A DNA stretch of 64,000 nt from Desertibacillus haloalkaliphilus. GTDB lineage: Bacteria; Bacillota; Bacilli; Bacillales; KJ1-10-99. Positions within the stretch are counted from its first letter, which is position 1, and each line of letters opens with the position of its first letter. Below the pieces are notes generated by a model, which was not told the DNA's origin, ran no database searches, and saw only the letters and a program-made list of their open reading frames with translations. The stretch covers positions 62,001-126,000 of the forward strand of contig NZ_JAHPIV010000013.1 of NCBI RefSeq assembly GCF_019039105.1, written 5' to 3'. The translations under genes and the position numbers were made by a program. Shown piece by piece: positions 45,116 to 52,239 of this stretch.

Positions 45116-45156
45116 AGGGTGCTCTAACAGGTTCAAAATAACCTCTAGAGCACCCT
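45116..45156. terminator. Bidirectional terminator after ampS
   Basis: AGGGTGCTCTA pairs perfectly with TAGAGCACCCT; inside, AGGTT pairs with AACCT. It lies between two converging stop codons. Confidence 0.85.
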
Positions 45157-45159
45157 ATT

Positions 45160-46020
45160 CTATGCGTTGATGACATCGAAAATGGCTTTCGCCACACCGT
45201 GATTGTTATGGTCTTCTGTCACCACATCACACTTCTTTTTTATTTCTTCAGGTGCATTCCCCATGGCAACAGCATGTCCAACCTTAGTTAGCATCGATAA
45301 GTCATTGTAATTATCACCGATCGCCATGGTTTGTTCCATCGCAATCTGACGTTTGTTAATAAAGTCTGTTAATGCTTCCCCTTTTTGGGCACCTAAAGTT
45401 GTAATTTCTATATTTTCTTTCCCTGAAGAGCTTACCGCAAGATCAGAAAACTTGTATAAGGTATTTTTCGCAGCACTCACCTTCTGTTCATCAAATGAAA
45501 AAGCTAGTACTTTATAAAAATGTAGGTCACGCTCTGTTAAAAGTTGATCATAATGATCAACTAACGTTACAATTCCTTCCTCAAAGCGTGCCTTTGCCCC
45601 TTCGAGCAACTGTGCATAATCTTTCTGTTCGCCTGCACTCAAAAAGATATCCGTCATCACCGTTAAAGCCTTATCATAGTCGCTTGTATAGGTTCCTCTA
45701 TCCGTATAGACTTCAAAATAAATATTTTGTTGTGACAAACTATCCTTAATATCGATAAAACGTGGTCGCGGTATAGACTCTTTATGTATTATTTCTCCCT
45801 CTACAGATCTAATTTCTGCGCCATTAATGCAGATCATTGGGCACCTAATCCCAGCATCCTTTAAAACATATTCAGCCTCAGGATAAGATCTTCCGGTTGC
45901 GATCACTACCTCAATTCCTTTTTTTTGAGCTTCCTTAATCGCCTCTGAATTCTCCTTTGCAATCGTCAACTCACTATTGACCAATGTACCATCCATATCA
46001 ATTGCAATACACTTTACCAT
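45160..46020 (-). CDS. Cof-type HAD hydrolase
   Basis: 286-residue HAD IIB phosphatase. Motif I DMDGTLVNS (Asp9), motif II ATGRS (about 42), C2-type cap from about 85 to 195, motif III lysine in GAQKGEALTDF and motif IV IGDNYNDLSML (about 232) and MGNAPEEIKKKC. Cof-type enzymes dephosphorylate flavin or sugar phosphates; the actual substrate is not given by sequence. Start at 46018-46020 has AAGGTG 6 bases upstream. Confidence 0.9.
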   Translation of the reverse strand: MVKCIAIDMDGTLVNSELTIAKENSEAIKEAQKKGIEVVIATGRSYPEAEYVLKDAGIRCPMICINGAEIRSVEGEIIHKESIPRPRFIDIKDSLSQQNIYFEVYTDRGTYTSDYDKALTVMTDIFLSAGEQKDYAQLLEGAKARFEEGIVTLVDHYDQLLTERDLHFYKVLAFSFDEQKVSAAKNTLYKFSDLAVSSSGKENIEITTLGAQKGEALTDFINKRQIAMEQTMAIGDNYNDLSMLTKVGHAVAMGNAPEEIKKKCDVVTEDHNNHGVAKAIFDVINA

Positions 46021-46041
46021 GATTTCACCTTCTATTTTCAT

Positions 46042-46197
46042 TTAATCACTCGTATTGTAACACCTATCTCCCTGCAAAAAGAAATATAAAGCAACGTAAC
46101 AGTCACCCTAGGTACAATATGTAAACGTTCACTTCAGTAATATTGCACCTATAAGTGGTAATCCGTTACGATGAGAACTCCTATTTATTTTTTCTTT
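46042..46197. other. Left part of the 46.0-46.5 kb gap
   Basis: The whole gap between the HAD and PIG-L genes is 460 bases. This part holds the HAD gene promoter; no repeat or RNA structure recognised. The right part contains the possible 40-aa frame. Confidence 0.4.
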
Positions 46198-46320
46198 TCA
46201 ATTAAATTCAATGCAATTTTTATTTTTTTTATAAATTGTCTTCACTTTCCGCTGTAGATCTCCCACCGCTCCTAGGACCCACTGTTCTCCTGTTGCACCC
46301 ATTACTGTAAGGGTACCCAT
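46198..46320 (-). CDS. Possible small protein, 40 aa
   Basis: ATG (46318-46320) to TGA (46198-46200). The start follows AAGGAGG by only 3 bases, closer than normal; a second in-frame ATG is six codons in. The peptide (VMGATGEQWVLGAVGDLQRKVK, then a Lys-rich end) has a protein-like composition. The ribosome binding site is inside ACCTTAAGGAGGT, a self-complementary stretch that could hide it. I do not recognise the family; it may be a remnant. Confidence 0.35.
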   Translation of the reverse strand: MGTLTVMGATGEQWVLGAVGDLQRKVKTIYKKNKNCIEFN

Positions 46321-46501
46321 TGACCTCCTTAAGGTGCAGTTAGTTTTCTCTTTCTAATGACCCAACCACATCTTATGCCTAACTAAGAGATTCGTATAAA
46401 CACCCGCCTAGCAAACATAATCTTTGTATAAATTGTGAATTGTTGCTAAAATTAACGAGTGGTTTTATATAATATTTCGCTAAAGATAGGGGTAATTAAA
46501 T

Positions 46502-47209
46502 ATGACCAATAAACAAACCGTTGCATGGGTGTTAGCACACCCAGATGATGAAACGTTTGGTAGTGCATGTACAATACAAGAAGTCATTCAATCTGGGTTT
46601 CAAGCGGTTTTATATGTAGCCACCCAAGGAGAAGCTGGGAAAACAGGGCGACTTGGACCCATGTCAAAAGATGAGCTTGCAGCTAAAAGAATAAAAGAAA
46701 TGCAGCAAGCAGCAAATATCTTGGATCTATCTGACCTCAAACAGGAGCAATATCCAGATAGTAATTTAAAAACAGTAGACGAAGACGAGTTGATAAAAAG
46801 CGTCACCGAATTCCTTAATTTACACCAACCAAAGATTGTTGTAACCTTTGGAGAACGCGAGCCTCACCCCGATCATGATGCCATTCACGTCGCAACAACG
46901 AAGGCCGTATTAAGTGACAAGTGTCCATCTGTGCAAAAGTTATATTATTTTGTAGGCTTAACCAATACAGAGGTAAAACCAACGATCCGTTTTAATGGTT
47001 CTGCTCATTGGGACACAAAGATCCAAGCACTTCTTGCCCATGAATCACAAGCGTTCTCCGTCGAAAGAGTCTTTGGTGATGTCAATACTTTAGAAAAAGC
47101 ACCATTGGAAATGAAATACGAAAACTTTGTTCTTGCGTGGGAAGATGGTACACACTGGCCGCAAAAAACAGAAACCTTTCTAACTGATGGTCTACAATCA
47201 TCAAATTAA
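46502..47209 (+). CDS. PIG-L family deacetylase
   Basis: 235-residue zinc-dependent N-deacetylase fold. Metal and catalytic motif HPDDE at residues 13-17 and second motif HPDHDA (about 121-126) are intact. Relatives act on GlcNAc conjugates, including BshB enzymes of bacillithiol synthesis; this protein is somewhat longer than B. subtilis BshB2 and the match is not specific enough to name it. Good AGGGG ribosome binding site. Single gene, terminator after it. Confidence 0.85.
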   Translation: MTNKQTVAWVLAHPDDETFGSACTIQEVIQSGFQAVLYVATQGEAGKTGRLGPMSKDELAAKRIKEMQQAANILDLSDLKQEQYPDSNLKTVDEDELIKSVTEFLNLHQPKIVVTFGEREPHPDHDAIHVATTKAVLSDKCPSVQKLYYFVGLTNTEVKPTIRFNGSAHWDTKIQALLAHESQAFSVERVFGDVNTLEKAPLEMKYENFVLAWEDGTHWPQKTETFLTDGLQSSN

Positions 47210-47222
47210 TGACAACAACCTT

Positions 47223-47255
47223 TAGGGCTGGCCACAGACTAAAACACCAGCCCTA
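47223..47255 (+). terminator. Terminator of the PIG-L gene
   Basis: TAGGGCTGG pairs with CCAGCCCTA over 15 bases, followed by GCTTTT; 14 bases after the stop. Confidence 0.75.
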
Positions 47256-47342
47256 GCTTTTAAATCCCCCTTGCTAAACTTTGAAATATTAACATCAATG
47301 GATAAAATTGAGTTGGAATGGTCAAACTGTATAGGGACATAT

Positions 47343-47417
47343 TCCACAGTAGCTCAGTGGTAGAGCTATCGGCTGTTAACCGATCAGTCGCCGGTTGGAA
47401 TCCTGCCTGTGGAGCCA
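47343..47417 (+). tRNA. tRNA-Asn (GTT), with an abnormal T-arm
   Basis: 75 bases including an encoded CCA. Acceptor stem TCCACAG/CTGTGGA (7 bp), D-arm GCTC/GAGC with AGTGGTA loop, anticodon stem ATCGG/CCGAT with loop CTGTTAA (anticodon GTT), all perfect. The T-arm is unusual: stem GCCGG/CCTGC has a C-T mismatch and the loop reads TTGGAAT, so the nearly invariant C56 is G. It stands alone, not in a tRNA cluster. It may be a divergent extra copy or a decaying gene. Confidence 0.85.
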
Positions 47418-47443
47418 ACAACAATATAATGCACATACACACA

Positions 47444-47472
47444 CAAACCCTTGGCACATGGCCAAGGGTTTG
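47444..47472. terminator. Terminator after the tRNA, shared with the small reverse-strand gene
   Basis: AAACCCTTGGC pairs perfectly with GCCAAGGGTTT over 5 bases. It lies between the tRNA and the stop codon of the convergent 47-aa gene. Confidence 0.75.
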
Positions 47473-47475
47473 GTA

Positions 47476-47619
47476 TTATTCGCTAAATTGGGTGGTATTG
47501 AAAAACATCGATGCCTCATCTTCTGGCTTTTTTGATTGCTCATTATGCTCCTTTTTGTTCTTACCCATCTTCCCATCAGATTCATACGTAAGGCGAAACT
47601 TGTCCTCTTTCTCTTTCAA
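47476..47619 (-). CDS. Small hydrophilic protein, 47 aa, TTG start
   Basis: Reads MKEKEDKFRLTYESDGK..., rich in Lys, Glu, Asn and Gln, ending NTTQFSE. The TTG start (47617-47619) has a very strong AAAGGAGGG site 7 bases upstream, and a terminator hairpin follows its stop codon by 3 bases. Composition resembles small Bacillus sporulation- or stress-related proteins, but no family is recognised. Confidence 0.6.
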   Translation of the reverse strand: MKEKEDKFRLTYESDGKMGKNKKEHNEQSKKPEDEASMFFNTTQFSE

Positions 47620-47722
47620 AAAAAAGCCCTCCTTTCATCTTTAATTTACCCAGCCACAAGGAAGAGTCATTCATTGCTATTATAGGAATCCCTAAAGAAA
47701 ATGCTTTAGAACGGCTTATCCT

Positions 47723-48223
47723 CTATGTATCAATCCGCTTACCGATAATCACTAAGTCTCGCTCAACATCATCTAGCTCAGCTACGTTAGGTAATTCCCC
47801 CCATTTTTCAAATCCAAAACGATAAAATAATTGTAAGCTCGGCCGATTATGTCCAAACACAAACCCAAGAATGGTTTTTATGCCCAGGGTTGGTGCTTGC
47901 TCAATTGCATATTCAAGAAATGTTGATCCGATCCCTTTTCCCGTAAAAGAGTCTTTAATATAAATACTTACTTCTGCGGTTGCATGATACGCTGGTCTTC
48001 CATAAAACGATTCAAGGCTCAACCAACCACATATTTTATTTTCCGTTTCCATAACCCACAATGGTCTATAATTAGGCGTGTGTTGATGAAACCATTCTTT
48101 TCTACTTTCAACTGAGACCGGTTCTAGGTCTGCTGTGACCATTCTCCCTGGGATCGTCGCATTATAAATAGCGACGATTTCAGGTAAATCTTCTATAGTT
48201 GCTTCACGAATAGTTAGCTCCAC
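47723..48223 (-). CDS. ywnH: GNAT acetyltransferase, YwnH / phosphinothricin-acetyltransferase type
   Basis: 166-residue enzyme closely resembling Bacillus YwnH: IVAIYNATIPGRMVTADLEPVSVESRKEWF at the start, SFYGRPAYHATAEVSIYI, acetyl-CoA loop SFTGKGIGSTFL (about 95-106) and GHNRPSLQLFYRFGFEKWGELP. Members N-acetylate small amines such as phosphinothricin or methionine derivatives; the natural substrate is unsettled. GTG start at 48221-48223 preferred (GGGGG 8 bases upstream). Confidence 0.88.
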   Translation of the reverse strand: MELTIREATIEDLPEIVAIYNATIPGRMVTADLEPVSVESRKEWFHQHTPNYRPLWVMETENKICGWLSLESFYGRPAYHATAEVSIYIKDSFTGKGIGSTFLEYAIEQAPTLGIKTILGFVFGHNRPSLQLFYRFGFEKWGELPNVAELDDVERDLVIIGKRIDT

Positions 48224-48254
48224 TACCATTTCCCCCTTTTTTAAACATCTAGCT

Positions 48255-49172
48255 TTAACGATGCAGCTTGTACGTGTTTCGTTTTGTATGTTCTTTAATT
48301 GAACGAAGTTGTTCAGCCGTTAAGTTCGCTACATCCTTTGCTTTTAAATTATCTTGTAATTGCTCTAGTCGGCTTGCACCAGGAATGACCGTAGCAACTG
48401 CCGGATGAGTGAGGGCATAACGCAGCCCAAGTTGAGTGAGACCGATGTTATGTCTCACCTCCGATTCAAGATATGTTATTAACTCCTTCAATTCAGAAGG
48501 GGAGTATTCTAGGTACTCCTCGTTCGGAAGTTTATTTCTCCATTTTTCGGTAAGCATCCCCTTACTCAAAGGTCCTCTTGCAATGACACTCACATGATTA
48601 TTGTGTAGGAAGTTGAGCATCTCCTCCTCTGGACGTTGATCAATGATACTATAAGGCATCATCACACTATCAATTGAAGAGTGATTCACATATTCTCGTA
48701 TAACATTAGGTCTAAGTGAGGAGATTCCATAAGATCGAATCAAACCTTCTTGTTTTAATTCCTCAAAAGCTTCGATCGTTTCTTCAATCGGATCATCAAT
48801 TGTACCCCCGTGCAATTGATACAAGTCAATATAGTCTGTCTGCAAACGTTTTAGACTTCCCTTCACAGCTTCCTTAATATACGCTTTTGAAGGATCCCAA
48901 TACCAACCTTCTTTCCCGCCTCCATACGGACGATTTCCCACTTTTGTAGCAAGAATTACTTGATCTCGCTTACCTTTGATTGACTTCGCAACCAGCTCTT
49001 CATTTTGACCAAATTCATATAAATCAGCCGTATCCAAAAAGTTAACACCTTGCTCGATCGCTGCTTCAATCATTTTAATTGAGTTCTTTTCATTTTCACT
49101 TGTAAAAGACATACAGCCTAACCCAATCTCACTGACGTATAATTCACTACTACCCAATCGGTTTTTTTTCAT
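48255..49172 (-). CDS. yqkF: Aldo/keto reductase, YqkF-type
   Basis: 305-residue NADPH-dependent reductase, TIM barrel. Catalytic Asp and Tyr in FLDTADLYEFGQNEE (about 40-55), Lys in ATKVGNR (about 77) and His in DLYQLHGGT (about 118). Sequence follows B. subtilis YqkF closely (EGWYWDPSKAYIKEAVK, ISSLRPNVIREYV). Substrate unknown. ATG at 49170-49172 has GGAGG 7 bases upstream; a frame open to 49229 has none. Confidence 0.9.
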   Translation of the reverse strand: MKKNRLGSSELYVSEIGLGCMSFTSENEKNSIKMIEAAIEQGVNFLDTADLYEFGQNEELVAKSIKGKRDQVILATKVGNRPYGGGKEGWYWDPSKAYIKEAVKGSLKRLQTDYIDLYQLHGGTIDDPIEETIEAFEELKQEGLIRSYGISSLRPNVIREYVNHSSIDSVMMPYSIIDQRPEEEMLNFLHNNHVSVIARGPLSKGMLTEKWRNKLPNEEYLEYSPSELKELITYLESEVRHNIGLTQLGLRYALTHPAVATVIPGASRLEQLQDNLKAKDVANLTAEQLRSIKEHTKRNTYKLHR

Positions 49173-49293
49173 ACATAATCCTCCAATTAAATTTCTACTA
49201 TAAAATAAGAGTACAACAAAATGCATCATCTTTAAAATCGATCAACTCATAAAAAAATAAAATGGCGTATTTTTAACGTGACGGAGAACAAGA

Positions 49294-49327
49294 AAAACGA
49301 GTGGAAAAGAAATTTCACACTCGTTTT
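49294..49327 (-). terminator. Terminator of the signalling cluster
   Basis: AAAACGAGTG pairs perfectly with CACTCGTTTT over 14 bases and is followed by TTCTTG on the reverse strand; 23 bases after the last stop. Confidence 0.8.
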
Positions 49328-49350
49328 CAAGATAAAACGACCATTTATGG

Positions 49351-51342
49351 TTAATTAACAGCTTGGATCGCTACGTTTTGAAACTTTATGTAGAAGGCCG
49401 TTCCTTCATCACTCGTTTCCAATTCAATTTCCGCTTCGTGTCTCGAAGCAATGCTATAACAAACCGCTAACCCTAACCCAGTACCTTCATCTTTTGTTGT
49501 AAAGAATGGAGTTCCGATTTTCTCAAGAAACTCCTGAGGGATTCCTTGCCCTTGATCGGCTATTTTTAGCGTAATTGATTGTCCACTAGTATACGTTTCA
49601 ATCTCTAATTCTCCACCTTCAGACATCGCTTCTAAACCATTTAACGCAATATTTAATATCAATTGCCTAATTTCCTTTTCATCAAGATATACTTGCGGAA
49701 TGTCACCTAAATTGAGGTTGATTGTTTTATTGCTAAGCAAAGCCTCTGCTTGAAGCAATGGATAAATGGTATCAACAATCACATTGAGATCTTTTAACTT
49801 TTGGTCACTCGCCTTATCTTTGGCAAGCGTGAGGAATTCTTTAATAATCGCATTTGCTCGGTTCAATTCCTCAATCATCAAATTCACATACTCCTGTGGT
49901 TGTGAAAAATCTTCACTCTTTGCAATTTGCAAGAAACCAAGAACTGTTGTCATCGGGTTTCGAATTTCGTGAGCGATCCCCGCTGCCATTTCTCCAATTA
50001 AATTAAGGCGATCTAATCGTACGAGCTCTTTTTCTAAATGAACACGATCAGTAATATCAGTGATGACACTAATAATGCAACGTTCATTCTGTATCTCAAC
50101 AACCTCAGTTGATAGCAGACCTTCGCGGACTTGCCCATGCTTCGTGAGGTACTGTATTTTAGCATTACGAACACATTTTTCTAAATCCAAACTTGTCGTA
50201 TACTTATCATCATTGTCTCGTTCTGCAATGATCTGTAAAAAGTTCTTCGTTTTATTGGCGACTTCTTCCTTTACATAATCTGTAAAATGCAACCAACTCT
50301 CATTAACATCAATAAACCTTCCGTCTTCAAGAGATCGTATGGCAATTAAGTTAGGGCTTGATTCAACAATTTTTTGGAACCGCTCCTGTGAATGACGAAG
50401 GTCTTTATTAGTTATAACAAGCTCCTCAGTTTTTTCTTCAACAAGTTGTTCTAGATTGTTAAATTGCTCCTGTAATTTCAACTCCATATGCTTACGTTCG
50501 GTAATGTCCTTAATAAAACAAACATAGATTTGTTGACCTTCAACATCTGCTTCACCAATTCTCACTTCTGCAGGAAATAAGCTTTCATCCTGTCGCTTAG
50601 CTTTTAATTCAATTGCCTCTGTTTTTGCTTTCGAAAAAAGATCCTCATCGACTGGATCTATGATAAGTTGTTGAATGTCAGGCCTTAACTTTGGCAACAA
50701 TAGACGCACTGACTGGCCGTCAAGCTCCTCAATGGTGTACCCAAACATCTCCTTAACAATCGGATTAACTTGGATGATTTCACCATGCTCATCAAGGGTC
50801 ACGACTGTATCGGAAGAAGTTTCACCAATCACTCGTGCTAAAGCTTCAGCTTTTCTTAATTCAGATGTCGTTTTGAGAAGTTGTTCGTTATTTTTTTCTA
50901 ACTGTTGTGAGTGCTGTTGTAGCAAAAATGATTGCTGCTTTACCTGTTCATGGTATTGTTGTAACTTCACAAATGCTTCGACTTTTGACTTTAAAATATC
51001 AGGATTCAATGGCTTAAAAATATAATCGACAGCACCGACTGAGTACCCTTGATAAACATGTTCATTGGCCTGACTAATCGCTGTGATGAAAATAATCGGT
51101 ATATGGGCAGAGCTTTCTCTTTTTTTTATCAGCTTCGCCGTTTCAAAACCATTAAGACCAGGCATTTGAACATCCAATAAAATGACGGCACAATCATACT
51201 TCAATACAAATTTTAACGCTTCTTCTCCTGAGGTAGCTTTTATCAAATTGTAGTTCGGGGATACGAGTACCGCCTCCAAAGCTAGTAAATTTTCTGGTCG
51301 ATCATCTACTAATAAAATATTAACCTTACGATCGTTATTCAT
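49351..51342 (-). CDS. Receiver-PAS-PAS histidine kinase
   Basis: 663-residue cytosolic signalling protein. Order: receiver domain (1-120; phospho-acceptor Asp57 in LLDVQMPG, switch-region FKPL), coiled coil, PAS (about 175-285), coiled coil, PAS (about 320-430), HisKA with His458 in AAGIAHEIRNP, and HATPase (GLEAM, DQGQGIP, GTGLGLAVCY). The N-terminal receiver makes it able to take phosphate from the hybrid kinase two genes upstream (inference). Start at 51340-51342 has GGGGGA 7 bases upstream, 17 bases after the cheR stop. Last of three genes. Confidence 0.9.
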   Translation of the reverse strand: MNNDRKVNILLVDDRPENLLALEAVLVSPNYNLIKATSGEEALKFVLKYDCAVILLDVQMPGLNGFETAKLIKKRESSAHIPIIFITAISQANEHVYQGYSVGAVDYIFKPLNPDILKSKVEAFVKLQQYHEQVKQQSFLLQQHSQQLEKNNEQLLKTTSELRKAEALARVIGETSSDTVVTLDEHGEIIQVNPIVKEMFGYTIEELDGQSVRLLLPKLRPDIQQLIIDPVDEDLFSKAKTEAIELKAKRQDESLFPAEVRIGEADVEGQQIYVCFIKDITERKHMELKLQEQFNNLEQLVEEKTEELVITNKDLRHSQERFQKIVESSPNLIAIRSLEDGRFIDVNESWLHFTDYVKEEVANKTKNFLQIIAERDNDDKYTTSLDLEKCVRNAKIQYLTKHGQVREGLLSTEVVEIQNERCIISVITDITDRVHLEKELVRLDRLNLIGEMAAGIAHEIRNPMTTVLGFLQIAKSEDFSQPQEYVNLMIEELNRANAIIKEFLTLAKDKASDQKLKDLNVIVDTIYPLLQAEALLSNKTINLNLGDIPQVYLDEKEIRQLILNIALNGLEAMSEGGELEIETYTSGQSITLKIADQGQGIPQEFLEKIGTPFFTTKDEGTGLGLAVCYSIASRHEAEIELETSDEGTAFYIKFQNVAIQAVN

Positions 51343-51359
51343 AGCAATATCCCCCATTG

Positions 51360-52199
51360 TCAACACTTCTTGATTTTTCGATATATTTTTTCGTCACCAT
51401 CAATTTCCTCATATTTATCAGCATAGTTTGTATACTGTAACGTTTCTTTGTTTCCTAACCCTAAAAATCCTGATGAACTCAAGCTATCATGAAACAAATG
51501 AAAAACTCGATTTTGAAGCGTTTGGTTAAAATAAATCATGACATTTCTACAAATAATAACGTGAAATTCGTTAAACGAATGATCTGTCGCTAAATTATGA
51601 TGAGCAAAAACAATGTTCTTTTTTAGGAAAGGATGGAAAACGACTCGTTCAGAGGTTGCCGTATAATACTCTGAGAATGCCGTTTTCCCCCCTGCTTGAT
51701 GATAATTTTGAGTATACTTTTTCATTAAATGCAATGGAAATTCGCCTTTCTTTGCCTTGGCGAGTATTTTTTCATTAATATCGGTCGTGTATATGATTGT
51801 TTTCTCAAACAGCCCTTCCTCATATAACAGAATAGCCATCGAATAAACTTCCTCACCCGATGAACATCCAGCATGCCAAATCCTTATGAATGGGTATTTC
51901 TTCAAGATCGGAACAACGTTTAGGCGGAATGATTTAAAAAATCCAGGGTCACGAAACATTTCTGTTACATTAATAGAGAAATCATCTAGTAATCTCTCCA
52001 TAAGCGCATAATTATGGAGAACAGCCCCCTGAAGTTCTGAAATACTCGATAGTTTCTCAGCCTGAAGACGATGATGGATTCTTCGCTTGATCGAAGAATA
52101 AGCATAATTGCGAAAATCAAAGCCGTAATGCCGGTATATCCCTTCAAGCAACAACTCAATTTCAATTTTTTCTAAGTCCTCATCCACCAATTGATTCAC
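51360..52199 (-). CDS. CheR-type protein-glutamate methyltransferase
   Basis: 279-residue S-adenosylmethionine-dependent enzyme. N-terminal CheR domain (about 5-75, YRHYGFDFRNYAYSSIKRRI), catalytic domain with DFSINVTEMFRDPGFF, the SAM-binding HAGCSSGEEVYSMA (about residue 108), YTTDINEKIL and ICRNVMIYF. Classic CheR methylates chemoreceptors; here no receptor or other che gene is adjacent, and the gene lies between two kinases, as in other CheR-kinase modules. GTG start with AAAGGTAAC upstream; 40 bases after the hybrid kinase. Confidence 0.9.
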   Translation of the reverse strand: MNQLVDEDLEKIEIELLLEGIYRHYGFDFRNYAYSSIKRRIHHRLQAEKLSSISELQGAVLHNYALMERLLDDFSINVTEMFRDPGFFKSFRLNVVPILKKYPFIRIWHAGCSSGEEVYSMAILLYEEGLFEKTIIYTTDINEKILAKAKKGEFPLHLMKKYTQNYHQAGGKTAFSEYYTATSERVVFHPFLKKNIVFAHHNLATDHSFNEFHVIICRNVMIYFNQTLQNRVFHLFHDSLSSSGFLGLGNKETLQYTNYADKYEEIDGDEKIYRKIKKC

Positions 52200-52239
52200 C
52201 GTTACCTTTACCTCTATATCTTCGATAACTAATCACCAC

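Noticed and set aside
47260-47585. Frames on both strands across the tRNA
   Set aside because: They read through a structured RNA gene and its terminator and have no ribosome binding sites.
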